From DATFVJ01 sp963851085 (GTDB taxonomy: Bacteria; Actinomycetota; Actinomycetes; Streptosporangiales; Streptosporangiaceae): DNA of 64,000 bases. Below the pieces are notes generated by a model, which saw only the letters and a program-made list of their open reading frames with translations, was not told where the DNA came from and made no database searches. Below, piece by piece: positions 25,554 through 35,124 of the stretch (the stretch's first letter is position 1; each line of letters begins with the position of its first letter). The DNA is taken from contig CAWKNX010000003.1 of the NCBI GenBank assembly GCA_963851085.1, forward strand, positions 186,001 to 250,000, given 5' to 3'. A program made the translations under genes and the position numbers.

Positions 25554-26978
25554 GTGATCGAGACGACGTGGCTGGACGCTACCGCGCAGGCGGAGCTTGT
25601 TCGCCGTGGCGAAGTCAGCGCCACGGATCTGGTGGAGGCGGCCATCGGCCGGATCGAGGCGGTGAACCCGCGGCTGGATGCTGTGATCCGGGCCAGGTTC
25701 GAGCAGGCCAGGGAGGAGGCCGCGAGCGAGCTGCCCGACGGGCCGTTTCGTGGCGTGCCGATCCTCCTCAAGGATCTGGGCTGCACGGTCGCGGGTGAGG
25801 TGACGGCGTTCGGCGTCGGGCCCATGCGTGATCTGGCCTGGCCGGTTACGTCTTACCTGGCGGAGGGGTTCCGTGCGGCGGGTTTCGTCCCGCTCGGCCG
25901 CACGAACGTGCCAGAGCTTGGCACCTCGGTGACCACCGAGGCGCGGAGCTTCCCTGCCGCCCGCAATCCATGGGATCCCGGCCGGTCTGCCGGCGGATCC
26001 TCGGGCGGGTCGGCGGCGGCAGTGGCCAGCGGCATGGTGCCGGTAGCGCATGGCAGCGATGGCGGTGGGTCTATCCGCATCCCGGCCAGTGCGTGCGGGC
26101 TGGTGGGGTTCAAGCCGACCCGGGGGCGGGTCAGCCAGGGCCCGCTAGTTGGCGAGGGCTGGGCTGGCGGCACGATCGACGGTGTGGTGACCCGAACCGT
26201 TCGTGACGTGGCTGGTGTCCTGGACGTGATCCGTAACTGGGTGCCGGGCGAGCCGTACTATGCTCCGCCGCTGCGCCGGCCGCTGAGCGAGGAGGTCGGC
26301 GCGGACCCGGGCCGGCTGCGGGTCGGGGTACTTGACCGGCCGGGCGGCGAGGGCTATCTCGATGATCCGCAGTGCCGCGCCGCGGTGGCCGCCGCCGCAC
26401 GGCTGCTTCGGTCGCTCGGCCACCACGTGGCGGAGTCCGCGCCCGAGGCGATGTTCGAGCAGGAGTTCGTCCGGCACTTCGGCACCATCATCGCCGCCGA
26501 CACCGAGGCGACGTTCCAGGCGTTCGAGCGGCTTCTCGGCCGCCCGATCAGCGAGGACGAGATCGAGCCGCGCAACGCCGGCTACCGGCGGTCCGGCGCC
26601 GAGCTTGGGGCTGTGGCCTATTTGCGGAGCCGGGCGTGGATCGCGATGTGGGCGCGGCGGATGGCGTCCTGGTGGGACGGCTACGACCTGCTGGTAACGC
26701 CCACCCTGGGCGCACCCCCGCCCGAACTGGGCTGGTTCACCGCGCAGGGACCGCAGGCCGAGGGGAGGCGAATCGTCAGCTTCATCCCCTACACCTCGCA
26801 GTTCAACATGACCGGCCAGCCGGCCGTGAGCCTGCCGTTGCACTGGACACCTGACGGCCTGCCGGTCGGTGTGCAGCTCGTAGCGGCTTACGGCCGGGAG
26901 GACCTGCTGATCCAGGTGGCGAGCCAGGTCGAGCAGGCCGCACCATGGGCCGGGCGGCAGCCGCAGGTGCACGCGTAG
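25554..26978 (+). CDS. Amidase (amidase-signature family)
   Basis: A 474-residue amidase-signature hydrolase with the complete Ser-cisSer-Lys triad: Lys73 in PILLKDLGC, cis-Ser149 in SAGGSSGGSAAA and nucleophile Ser173 in GSDGGGSIRIPAS. It is related to GatA, 6-aminohexanoate cyclic dimer hydrolase and aryl/acylamidases; without gatB/gatC neighbours it is probably a catabolic amidase. It starts at GTG 25554. The frame reads normally to TAG 26978. It is followed 93 bp later by the sigma-factor gene on the same strand. Confidence 0.93.
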   Translation: MIETTWLDATAQAELVRRGEVSATDLVEAAIGRIEAVNPRLDAVIRARFEQAREEAASELPDGPFRGVPILLKDLGCTVAGEVTAFGVGPMRDLAWPVTSYLAEGFRAAGFVPLGRTNVPELGTSVTTEARSFPAARNPWDPGRSAGGSSGGSAAAVASGMVPVAHGSDGGGSIRIPASACGLVGFKPTRGRVSQGPLVGEGWAGGTIDGVVTRTVRDVAGVLDVIRNWVPGEPYYAPPLRRPLSEEVGADPGRLRVGVLDRPGGEGYLDDPQCRAAVAAAARLLRSLGHHVAESAPEAMFEQEFVRHFGTIIAADTEATFQAFERLLGRPISEDEIEPRNAGYRRSGAELGAVAYLRSRAWIAMWARRMASWWDGYDLLVTPTLGAPPPELGWFTAQGPQAEGRRIVSFIPYTSQFNMTGQPAVSLPLHWTPDGLPVGVQLVAAYGREDLLIQVASQVEQAAPWAGRQPQVHA

Positions 26979-27071
26979 GGCACGGGTCGACCCTGCCATG
27001 TGGGTGTCCGTTCCTGGCGTTTCCGTTCGTCGTATGACTGGACCGGCACGATGAGGAGGGCGCTTTCAGCC

Positions 27072-28319
27072 ATGACGACCGAGGTCGAGGCCGCGGTCAC
27101 GCAGGCCTTTCGTGACGAGTGGGGCAAGGTCGTGGCGACCTTGATCCGGGTGACCGGTGATTGGGACCTCGCCGAGGAGTGTGCGCAGGATGCCTTCGCG
27201 CTGGCCCTCCAGCGCTGGCCGCGTGACGGCGTTCCGCGCCGGCCCGGTGCGTGGCTGACCACCGCCGCGCGCAATCGTGCCACCGACCGGCTGCGCCGCG
27301 CGGCGGTTGGCGCCGTCAAATTGCGGGAGGTCGCGGCCATGTCATATGAACCGGACCCGGTGGGCGGCAATGACGGCGACAGCGGCGTGCCGGACGACCG
27401 GCTTCGGCTGATGTTCACCTGCTGCCACCCTGCGCTGGCCCTGGAATCCCGGGTCGCGCTCACGCTGCGAACCCTGGCCGGGCTGACCACGGCCGAGATC
27501 GCCAGGGCGTTCCTGGTCGGCGAGCAGACGATGGCCAAGCGCCTGGTCCGGGCCAAGCACAAGATCCGGCACGCCGGGATCGCATACCGGGTGCCCCCCG
27601 CGCACCTGTTGCCCGAGCGCACGCCGGCTGTGCTGGCTGTGCTGTATCTGCTTTTCAACGAGGGTTACTCGGCGACGGCGGGCGCGGGCCTGCTGCGGCG
27701 CAACCTGAGCGCGGAGGCGATCCGGCTGGCCCGGGTGCTGGCGCTGCTGATGCCCGACGAACCCGAGGCGGCGGGCCTGCTCGCGCTGATGCTGCTGCAC
27801 GACGCCCGCCGCGCCACCCGTCTCGACGACGCCGGTGACCTGGTGACTCTGGAGAAACAGGACCGTGGCCGGTGGGACACCGCTGAGATCACCGAGGGTG
27901 TGGCGCTGCTGGAAGGTGCGTTGCTGCGCGCCCGGCCCGGCCCGTATCAGGTGCAGGCCGCGATCGCCGCCTGTCACGCCACCGCGGCCGATGCGGCCGA
28001 CACCGACTGGGCCCAGATCGCCGCGCTGTATGGACGGCTCGCGCGGCTGGCGCCGTCACCGGTGGTGGAGCTGAACCGGGCGGTGGCGGTAGGGATGGCT
28101 GACGGGCCGTCCGCCGGCCTTGTGCTGCTGGAGGCGTTGGCGGCGTCGGGCGAGCTGGCCGGGTATCACCTGTTGCCGGCGACCCGGGCTGACCTGCTGC
28201 GCCGCCTGGACCGCACCGCGGAGGCCGCGGTCGCCTACCGCCAGGCGCTGGAGCTTACCGCGACCGATACCGAACGCCGCTACCTTCGCCGTAGGCTCGC
28301 GGAGACCACGGCCCGGTGA
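27072..28319 (+). CDS. ECF sigma factor with C-terminal DUF6596/TPR-like domain (ECF42 type)
   Basis: A 415-residue extracytoplasmic-function sigma factor. Region 2 (FRDEWGKVVATLIRVTGDWDLAEECAQDAF, residues 13-42) binds the core polymerase and -10; region 4 is at about residues 130-185 (LTLRTLAGLTTAEIARAFLV). A long C-terminal domain (residues 190-415) includes YLLFNEGYSA and the APSPVVELNRAVAV helix-repeat region typical of the ECF42 group, where this domain replaces an anti-sigma factor. ECF42 genes usually sit beside a DGPF/YCII protein; none is next to this one. ATG 27072 is chosen for its GAGGAGGG; ATG 27051 is an alternative. Confidence 0.92.
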   Translation: MTTEVEAAVTQAFRDEWGKVVATLIRVTGDWDLAEECAQDAFALALQRWPRDGVPRRPGAWLTTAARNRATDRLRRAAVGAVKLREVAAMSYEPDPVGGNDGDSGVPDDRLRLMFTCCHPALALESRVALTLRTLAGLTTAEIARAFLVGEQTMAKRLVRAKHKIRHAGIAYRVPPAHLLPERTPAVLAVLYLLFNEGYSATAGAGLLRRNLSAEAIRLARVLALLMPDEPEAAGLLALMLLHDARRATRLDDAGDLVTLEKQDRGRWDTAEITEGVALLEGALLRARPGPYQVQAAIAACHATAADAADTDWAQIAALYGRLARLAPSPVVELNRAVAVGMADGPSAGLVLLEALAASGELAGYHLLPATRADLLRRLDRTAEAAVAYRQALELTATDTERRYLRRRLAETTAR

Positions 28320-28349
28320 GCGCCCCTGTGCCCCCGGGCACTGCAGCCT

Positions 28350-28598
28350 CGACAAATTCTCGGTGCCCGCACAGCCGGGCAGCTCGAGATCAACCTGCGG
28401 GCGGCTGACCTGCATCTGACCGCGGGGGGAACCGCGGCGCTCAACGCGGCGAGCGACCCCCACGCCACCGACTATCCGTACGGTGAGCTGGGTCTCCAGC
28501 ACCGTGACCGCGACCTCGCCGGCGGCCGCTGGTCTCCTCGCCGGAAATGCCGCCCCGTGGTCAGCGCGGCTTACCTTGTGCAGCCGCCCTTACCGTAG
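28350..28598 (+). pseudogene. Aldo/keto reductase C-terminal fragment
   Basis: Directly after the sigma-factor gene, the plus strand encodes about 65 residues that match the end of an aldo/keto reductase: ILGARTAGQLEINLRAADL followed by SDPHATDYPYGELGLQHR and AGGRW. The NADPH-phosphate contact (GART-x-x-Q-L-E-x-N) is preserved but there is no start codon and no N-terminal barrel. The frame stays open to TAG 28596-28598, overlapping the end of the convergent peptidase gene. It is a remnant. Confidence 0.75.
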
Positions 28599-30406
28599 AA
28601 GCCCGGCCCGGCCAGGCCAGGCCCGGTGATCCGGGGCCGGCCCGCACCGCCGCCCGGCGCGTACGCGGTGTCGAACCACTGGGTGAAGAACTGGTGGAGC
28701 CTCGTGCCGCACGCCGCGCTGTGGTTCGGGAGCCACCGGTGGAAGCCGGCCTCTAGTTGCGCCTCGGTGATGTCCCGGCCGCCGTAACGCCGCTGGATCT
28801 GCTGGAGGGCCTTGGTGAATCTCGCGGCGCCAAGGATCTGGCGCAGGGCGATGTAGGCGCTGCCCGGGCGGGTGTAGGTGGCGTCGCCGTCGAACAGGCC
28901 GAACGGTGTCGGGTCCGACGGCGCCGCCGTCCAGAACGTGCCCTTGCTCTTGTAGTTCGCGTCGAACTGCTTGATGAGGCTCTGGTCGAACGCGCGCCGG
29001 CCGGCGGGGGAGTGCGGTCCGCCAGCGGCGGTCTCCGCGGTGCGGGCCGCGAAGAGATACTCGCCGAGTGTCGCGAGGCCTTCCTTGAAGAAGGTCAGGT
29101 TGTAGCTGGCCTCCGTCACGTGGTCGCCCCACCACTGGTGCATGTTCTCGTGGTTGAAGGTGTCGAGGTCGATCTCGCCGCCCGCGAAGGTGATCATGGT
29201 CTGCATCTCCTCCTCGAAGCTGGCCGACGGCCGGCCGACGACAACGCCGTCCGAGGTGAACGGGTACGGCCCGTTGAACATGCTCTGGAACCTGGTGATG
29301 TCCTCCTGCTGGTTCATGATCGCGAGATTCTTCTTCTTCCGCGCCGCGCTGAGCGAGCTTGCCTGCGCCTCGTAGAACTTGATGCCGTTACGGGCGGTCC
29401 GCTGCGTCAGGTCGTAGCTGCCGACGCTGTCCTCGACCAGGTAACTGGCGACCGGTGCGGGTGAGTGCCAGTGCCAGGTCACCGAGCCGCCAGGGAATCG
29501 GGCGTCCGGGCGATGCCGCCTCCTGGCTGCCAGCACGCCGTTGGCGAGCACGGTCTTGCCTGCGTTGACGGTGTCGTAGAAGTCATACGTCGGCTTGGCG
29601 CTCGGGTGGTCGTTGAGCGGCATCCAGTCCTCGGTGCCGACCGGTTCGGTGGTGACGAAGCCGCCGTCGCCCGCCGGCTGGTCCGCCCTGAACCATCCTT
29701 CGGTGGTGCCGTCTCCGTCAGTGTGCACTCCCGGCCTGCCCGTGTAGCTGACGGCGACCGTGAATGTCGATCCGTCCCTGATCGGGAAGGACGGCGTTAT
29801 CACCAGCTTGTTGGCTGGGCACTGCGTGCCGTTCTGCGCGTTCTGCTGGGCCGGGTCGGTAGCGGTCAGCTCCGGCGAGCAGGCCGGTGGCAGCGGGTTG
29901 TGGTCCGGGCCACCGACCGGGCTGAGCTGTGCGGCCTCGTGGGCCATCGGGTTGGGGTCATTCTGCCCGCGCGGGTCGCCAGGGTAGGTCGGCTGGACGA
30001 ACGTGAAGGTGGCCGGTCTGCCGTTCACGGTGACGGAGTGGACGGTCATGTCCGGGCCCGCCGAGACATTGGCGGCAGACCTCCGCTCGAAATCGAGGCT
30101 GAAGCTGGAGAGGCACTGCGTGGCACGGTCGGTGAGGGCGACGTGGTTACCAGGCAGGAACATGTTCGTGGTGGCGTTGTAGACCAGGTGCACATCGGTG
30201 TGCAGGCTCGTGTAACCGCCGTTGCCTGTGTCCGGGTAGACATGGTCACCGAAGTGGGAGAGCGTGCGGGCGCCTGGCAAGCATCGCCCGCCGTCAGGTG
30301 CGGGCCCGCTGCCTGCGGCGAGCGCAGGCGCGCCGATGCCCAGGCTCGTCAGGGTGAAGGCGAGCGCGATAGCGACTGCGGCTAACGAGCGGCGGCTGGC
30401 CATCAT
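28571..30406 (-). CDS. Secreted M1-family (gluzincin) metallopeptidase
   Basis: A 611-residue protein with a Sec signal peptide (basic RR, hydrophobic LAAVAIALAFTLTSLGIG, cleavage near ALAAG). The zinc site is H419-E-N-M-H423, followed by WWG and a third ligand, Glu442, 18 residues later, as in M1 aminopeptidases. The usual substrate-binding GxMEN is not seen; FEEEMQTM upstream of the zinc motif occupies a similar place. The N-terminal beta domain is of normal M1 type. It probably degrades peptides outside the cell. AGGAG precedes the tandem ATG codons at 30406/30403. Divergent from the second serine hydrolase, with about 200 bp between. Confidence 0.9.
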   Translation of the reverse strand: MMASRRSLAAVAIALAFTLTSLGIGAPALAAGSGPAPDGGRCLPGARTLSHFGDHVYPDTGNGGYTSLHTDVHLVYNATTNMFLPGNHVALTDRATQCLSSFSLDFERRSAANVSAGPDMTVHSVTVNGRPATFTFVQPTYPGDPRGQNDPNPMAHEAAQLSPVGGPDHNPLPPACSPELTATDPAQQNAQNGTQCPANKLVITPSFPIRDGSTFTVAVSYTGRPGVHTDGDGTTEGWFRADQPAGDGGFVTTEPVGTEDWMPLNDHPSAKPTYDFYDTVNAGKTVLANGVLAARRRHRPDARFPGGSVTWHWHSPAPVASYLVEDSVGSYDLTQRTARNGIKFYEAQASSLSAARKKKNLAIMNQQEDITRFQSMFNGPYPFTSDGVVVGRPSASFEEEMQTMITFAGGEIDLDTFNHENMHQWWGDHVTEASYNLTFFKEGLATLGEYLFAARTAETAAGGPHSPAGRRAFDQSLIKQFDANYKSKGTFWTAAPSDPTPFGLFDGDATYTRPGSAYIALRQILGAARFTKALQQIQRRYGGRDITEAQLEAGFHRWLPNHSAACGTRLHQFFTQWFDTAYAPGGGAGRPRITGPGLAGPGFYGKGGCTR

Positions 30407-30603
30407 GGACGCTCCTTGTCTGCATCACCGGTTGGGATTTCCGAACCCTACGATCGAATTACCACTATTTCCGGCGATGCCCGGCATCGTCCAGCAAGTT
30501 CAATCAAAGTGCAGGGACACAGCGGTGCAGAAGCTGCGACGGCCTGGGGCAACGGCCCGCGGCGACGGCCCGGCGTGAATCCGGGCAGATCCGCACGAGG
30601 AGA

Positions 30604-31752
30604 ATGTGCTCCGTGATCGACGGGACATGTGACGGTGGCTTCGGCTCCGTCCGCAGGGCCTTCGCAGGGAATTTCGCCGAGCGGGGCGAGGCGGGCGCCG
30701 CGATCTGCGTGACGGTCGGCGGCCGCGTCGTCGCCGACCTGTGGGGCGGCTGGGCGGACGCCCGGCGTGAGACCTCCTGGGGGCCGGACACGCTGGTGAA
30801 CGTCTTCTCCGTCGGTAAGGGGCTGACCGCCCTGCTGGCGGCGCGGCTGGCCGGGGATGGGCGGCTCGACATCGACGCCCTGGTCACGCAGTACTGGCCG
30901 GAGTTCGGCGCGTCCGGCAAGGAGGCGGTAACGGTACGCCAGCTCATCACGCACCAGGCCGGGCTTCCGGCGCTGCGCCGCCGGCTGCCCCCGGGGGCGA
31001 TGTTCGACTGGGCCGTGATGACCGGGGCACTGGCCGCGCAGCGGCCGTGGTGGCAGCCGGGTACGGCCCACGGTTACCACGTCAACACGTTCGGGTTCCT
31101 CGTCGGCGAGGTGCTGCGGCGGGCCACTGGCCATTCCGTGGGCACACTACTTCGCGAGGAGATCGCGGGTCCGCTCGGAGCCGATGTGCACATCGGGCTG
31201 CGAGCAGCCGATCACGGCCGGGTTACGGAGTTCGGCTGGCCCGGCCCGCCGCCGCCCGAGGACGACCGGCCGGACCTCGGCGAGGACCAGCTCATGAAGC
31301 ACAACGCGTACTTCAACCCGGGCGGCCTGTCCGGCGCCGGAGTGGTCAACTCGGCGGCGTGGCGCGAAGCGGAACTGCCCTCGGCCAACGCGCACGGCAG
31401 CGCCCGCGGTGTGACGCGCGTCTATACGGCGCTGGCCGCGGGCGGCGCGATCGGCGGCGTGCGCGTGGCCGACGCGGGCGCGCTGGCCGCCGCCACAACC
31501 GAGCAGGTGTACGGGCCCGACCGCATCCTGCACCGGCCGTCCAGGTTCGGCCTCGGCTTCCAGCTCACCCAGCCCGAACGGCCGCTGGGTCCTAACCCGG
31601 GCGCCTACGGGCACTTCGGCGCGGGTGGCTCTGTCGGCTTCTGCGACCCCGAGGCCGAAGTCGCCTTCGGCTACGTCACCAACCAAATGGGCCCGCGCTG
31701 GCAGAACCCACGTAACCGGGCCCTGATCGACGCCGTATACGCCTGCCTGTGA
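30604..31752 (+). CDS. Beta-lactamase-fold serine hydrolase (second copy)
   Basis: A 382-residue paralogue of the hydrolase at 953-2140. The nucleophile motif S-V-G-K lies in NVFSVGKGLTALL (about residues 68-71) and the second motif is Y-H-V-N in HGYHVNTFGF, a more canonical Y-x-N than in the first copy. A glycine-rich HFGAGGSVGFCD replaces K-T-G. No signal peptide. ATG 30604 is at the family start. EstB-like esterase activity is possible; the substrate is unknown. Confidence 0.88.
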   Translation: MCSVIDGTCDGGFGSVRRAFAGNFAERGEAGAAICVTVGGRVVADLWGGWADARRETSWGPDTLVNVFSVGKGLTALLAARLAGDGRLDIDALVTQYWPEFGASGKEAVTVRQLITHQAGLPALRRRLPPGAMFDWAVMTGALAAQRPWWQPGTAHGYHVNTFGFLVGEVLRRATGHSVGTLLREEIAGPLGADVHIGLRAADHGRVTEFGWPGPPPPEDDRPDLGEDQLMKHNAYFNPGGLSGAGVVNSAAWREAELPSANAHGSARGVTRVYTALAAGGAIGGVRVADAGALAAATTEQVYGPDRILHRPSRFGLGFQLTQPERPLGPNPGAYGHFGAGGSVGFCDPEAEVAFGYVTNQMGPRWQNPRNRALIDAVYACL

Positions 31753-31909
31753 TGACGACAAGAGCCAGCGCCGCCGGCTCAGCGCGTCGCGGCGAGCGAT
31801 CGGCCCGGCAGGCCAGGCGCGGCCGCCGGCCCCCGGCCGCGTCCCCGGCGCCGCCGGACCCGGGCCGCCGCCGGGCAAGCGCGGGTCAGCGGTGATGTGT
31901 GCCGTGCGG

Positions 31910-32741
31910 TCAGCGGAGCCCGGCGAACAAGTCGTCCTCGGGTACCGGTGCGCCGGTTGAGTCGCTGGCCTTGATGAAGTACTCCCGGCCGAAGGCGGCC
32001 TCCGCGATCTCCGGAGGGAGCTTGCTGAACCATGACTCGCTGGATCTGGCTGGCGTGCGCGAACAGTGCGTCGCGCTTGCGGCCAAGTACCGGCCGGATA
32101 TCGATCGTGGTGGTGATGCGCTGCTCGGTCTCGGCCATCTGCTGCCGCATCTGCGGGCTGATGTTCCGGGCGTCCGGCACGTCCGCGCCGAGTTCGCGCA
32201 GCGCCTGCCATACCTTCTGCCAGTCGCTGCCGCGCATCGCGGTGAGGTAGAACTTGGCCGGGATGCCGGTGGCGGCCACCGCGGCCGCGGCCGCCTCGCT
32301 CGCGTGTACGTGGTCGGGGTGCTGGTAGGGGCCCTTGTCGTCATATGTGATCACGACCTGCGGCCGGTACCGCTCGATCAGGCCGGCGATCCGGGCGGCC
32401 ACGTCGGCCGTGGGGACGTTGCAGAACGCCTCCGGCCGGTCCTTGTAGTCCCAGTCGGGCATGCCGGAGTCGTGGTACCCGAGCAGCTCGAGGTCGGTGA
32501 CCCCGAGGATCTTGCAGGCCTCGCGCAGCTCGGCCAGCCGCAGCTGCGCGACCTCCTGCGAATCGTGTCCGTCCTCGCCAGGCTTGACACCCCCTATCGC
32601 ATCCCCGAACTCACCGTTCGTGCAGGTCACGACGATGGTCCGGACTCCATGCCCGGAATAGGTAGCCAGCACACCTCCGGTGCTTGACGCCTCATCGTCC
32701 GGATGGGCGTGCACCGCCATCAGGGTCAGGGTCTCTGCCAT
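31910..32741 (-). pseudogene. PIG-L/LmbE deacetylase, Mca-like, frameshifted near its 3' end
   Basis: The frame from ATG 32741 gives a good PIG-L family zinc amidase: VHAHPDDEASSTGG (Zn-binding HPDDE), YHDSGMPDW and the C-terminal H in KGPYQHPDHVHASE. The family includes the mycothiol conjugate amidase Mca and MshB. After HASQIQ, at about 32036-32045, the similarity jumps to another frame, which continues ESWFSKLPPEIAEAAFGREY and ends DDLFAGLR at 31910. One indel would restore a 277-residue protein; in the original frame translation continues with an unrelated tail to 31779. Because the first frame keeps all zinc ligands, a functional protein with an altered C-terminus is possible. Sequence error is also plausible. 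Confidence 0.8.
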
Positions 32742-32873
32742 ACCCCAAGCCTGCCAAAGCCGGGCGCGCGTGCGGCCGGCGCCCCGACCCGCACGCAGGG
32801 GAGTGCTTGATTCCGGCGGGTGACCAGCGTGGGGGAGGGCCGCGGGCCCCCGCTCCGCTGGGCCTCCCACGCG

Positions 32874-33728
32874 TCAGGCCAGTCCGAGGATCCGGGCCGC
32901 GTTCGCCTCCAGCACCTGGCCAAGCACGTCAGCCGGCAGGCCAAGGCCTTCGAGCTCGGCCAGGCATCGTTCGGGAGCCAGGAAGGGAAAGTCGCTGCCC
33001 CACACGAACCGTGTGGCCAGCCGTCCCCGCAGCTCGCTGATCAGTTCCGCCGGGATACGGCGGGGTGACCAGCCGGAGATGTCGATGTAAACGTTGGATT
33101 TGTGCAGGGCCATGGCGACGAGCTCCATGTGCCACGGCCAGCCGAAATGCGCGGCCACCACGGTCAGTTCCGGGTGGGCGGCGGCGACGGCGTCGAGCCT
33201 GATCGGCCGGGCGTAATCGAGTCCGATGCCCTGGCCACCGGGCCGGCCCGCGCCGATTCCGCTGGTTCCCGTATGGAACAGCGCGAGCAGGCCATGCCGC
33301 TCGCAGGCGGCGAAGATCGGCCAGTAGGAGGTGTCGTCTGGAGCGAACGCCTGCAGCGACGGGTGGAACTTCACCCCGCGCAGCCCGAGCCCGGCGATGT
33401 TTGACACCTCGGCGACGGCGGCGTCTCCCTTGCGCGGGTCCACGCTGCCGATTCCGATGAACACGTCGGGATAGTCGCGGCAGGCGGCGGCGACGGTCTC
33501 GTTGGGGACCCGCGGGCGTCCGGTCGCCGTCTCGGCATCCCAGGCCAGCAGCACCGCCCTCGCCTGCAATGTGCGGTATCTCGTTGCCAACTGGTCCAAA
33601 GAGGCCCGTTGCACCGGCGAGCGGAAATACGCCTCGGCCGCCTCGACGTAGCCCGCCATGCTGCCGTCCAGCCAATCGGCAGTTGGCAGATGTACGTGAA
33701 AGTCGATCGCCCGCATGGTACCCGTCAC
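32874..33728 (-). CDS. Amidohydrolase family protein (amidohydro_2, metal-dependent)
   Basis: A 284-residue TIM-barrel amidohydrolase of the PF04909 type. DFHVHLP near residue 9 provides the H-x-H metal ligands, followed by GLRGVKFHPSLQAF, LALFHTGTSG (His), AHFGWPW and the final Asp in FVWGSDFPFL. Members of this family are decarboxylases or hydrolases acting on aromatic or carboxylated substrates. Translation could begin at GTG 33728 or ATG 33716. It is convergent with the PIG-L gene region and downstream of the small zinc-finger gene on the same strand. Confidence 0.88.
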   Translation of the reverse strand: MTGTMRAIDFHVHLPTADWLDGSMAGYVEAAEAYFRSPVQRASLDQLATRYRTLQARAVLLAWDAETATGRPRVPNETVAAACRDYPDVFIGIGSVDPRKGDAAVAEVSNIAGLGLRGVKFHPSLQAFAPDDTSYWPIFAACERHGLLALFHTGTSGIGAGRPGGQGIGLDYARPIRLDAVAAAHPELTVVAAHFGWPWHMELVAMALHKSNVYIDISGWSPRRIPAELISELRGRLATRFVWGSDFPFLAPERCLAELEGLGLPADVLGQVLEANAARILGLA

Positions 33729-33745
33729 AGCGCGATCTTAGGCGG

Positions 33746-33988
33746 TCAGGGGCCAGCCCGGTAGCGGGCCAGGCGGCGAAGCACCTGAGCCGGGTAGAAC
33801 CTGATCCGGACCGCGCGGCGTTCGCGGACCCTCGCCGGCGTAGGAACAGCGGAGACCGCGAATTCGGGGCGGCCACGGAATCTTTCCGCGGCGAGAATCC
33901 GATAGCAGCGGGTGCAGGACTGAAGGTGCTCGTCCAGCCATATCCAGTCCGCGGCACCACACGTGCGCGCGAGGTATGCGGCGATCAT
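33746..33988 (-). CDS. Small protein with anti-sigma-like zinc-finger motif
   Basis: An 80-residue frame from ATG 33988, chosen because GGAG is seven bases upstream (GTG 34015 gives nine more residues). It contains WLDEHLQSCTRCYRILAAERF, the H-x3-C-x2-C half of a ZAS-type anti-sigma zinc finger, preceded by one Cys (RTCGAADW). The rest is basic (RVRERRAVRIRF). Anti-sigma factors of this type hold an ECF sigma factor, but no sigma gene is adjacent and there is no membrane helix. The identification is tentative. Confidence 0.5.
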   Translation of the reverse strand: MIAAYLARTCGAADWIWLDEHLQSCTRCYRILAAERFRGRPEFAVSAVPTPARVRERRAVRIRFYPAQVLRRLARYRAGP

Positions 33989-34151
33989 CTTGCGCTCCGG
34001 GTGACCACCGTACACACCCTCAGTGAAACCGTAGGCAGCCGATAGCGTAGGCGCACGGCGGACAACGCCGCTGTCTCATCTGATGCACGGCGCCAATCAT
34101 TTGGACTCGTGGGGCGTGTTGCACCGGCAAGCAGAACACGGACCGCGCCTG

Positions 34152-34973
34152 TCAGCCGTCGCCCTTGCCCTTGCCGATCGCGTGCCGCCGCACCTCGTAG
34201 AGCAGCACCGCCGCGGCGACGGCCAGGTTGAGCGACTCGGCCGTCCCCGTCATCGGGATCCGGACCCGCATATCCGCGCGAGCCTGTATGTCCGCGGGCA
34301 ACCCGTTGCCTTCGCTGCCGAGCAGCACCGCAAGCGGGCGGTGGTAGCCGGTGCTCCAGTGCTCGCGGCCCGCTGAGCCGGACGCGGCGAGCACCTGGAC
34401 GCCGCTCGCCCCGGCCCAGCGGAAGAACGCGCCGGCGTCCGGCATGTGCGCCACGCCGACGGCGAAGACCGACCCCATGCTCGCCTTCACCGCCGCCGGC
34501 GCGAACGGGTCGGCGGCGTCCCCGACCAGGATCACGCCGGCACCGCCGACCGCGTCGACGGTCCTGATGATGGTGCCGAGGTTGCCCGGGTTACCGACCC
34601 TGTGCAGCGCCGCGAAGACCGAGTCTGGCCGCACGAGGAGGTCGCCCACGCCGCCCGGCTGGCCCCGGACGATCGCGGCGAGCCCTGACGGGCCGTCCCG
34701 GTCAGACAGTCGCAGGAACAGTTCCCGGCTGACGAGGGCGACCCGGACACCCCTCGCCTCCTGCTCGGCGACCATTTTCGCCGCCGCGGACCCGGCGAGC
34801 AGTTCCGGGGTGACGATCAGAGCCTCGATCTGCCAGCCGGCCTCGACCGCCCGCCAGACCGGCTGAATCCCCTCGACGACGAAGGCACCCTCCCTGCGCC
34901 TGTGCTTGCGGTCGGCGAGCAGCCTGATCCGCTTCACCAGCGGGTTGGCGGCGCTGCTGATCGTCTCGGTCAT
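34152..34973 (-). CDS. SpoU/TrmH-family RNA 2'-O-methyltransferase
   Basis: A 273-residue SpoU-class (SPOUT) methyltransferase. It carries an N-terminal substrate-binding domain (KRIRLLADRKHRRREGAFVV, as in TsnR/RlmB-like proteins) and the three SPOUT motifs: NPGNLGTIIRTVDAVG, LLGSEGNGLP and IPMTGTAESLNLAVAAAVLLYE, which build the knotted SAM site. It probably 2'-O-methylates rRNA or tRNA; the nucleotide cannot be told. It starts at ATG 34973 and is divergent from a second SpoU gene that starts 152 bp away. Confidence 0.92.
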   Translation of the reverse strand: MTETISSAANPLVKRIRLLADRKHRRREGAFVVEGIQPVWRAVEAGWQIEALIVTPELLAGSAAAKMVAEQEARGVRVALVSRELFLRLSDRDGPSGLAAIVRGQPGGVGDLLVRPDSVFAALHRVGNPGNLGTIIRTVDAVGGAGVILVGDAADPFAPAAVKASMGSVFAVGVAHMPDAGAFFRWAGASGVQVLAASGSAGREHWSTGYHRPLAVLLGSEGNGLPADIQARADMRVRIPMTGTAESLNLAVAAAVLLYEVRRHAIGKGKGDG

Positions 34974-35124
34974 CGCATCCCGTCTCCCGGCGCCTGCATC
35001 CGGGCGCCGCAGCCAATGCTGCCCGATGGTGCCCACACGGCCGATCGCGGCACCCGGCGGCTGGCCGCGGCCCACGGTTACAGTAGTGGCCTGCGCAGAT
35101 CACGTGGATCACTGAAAGCCAGGT

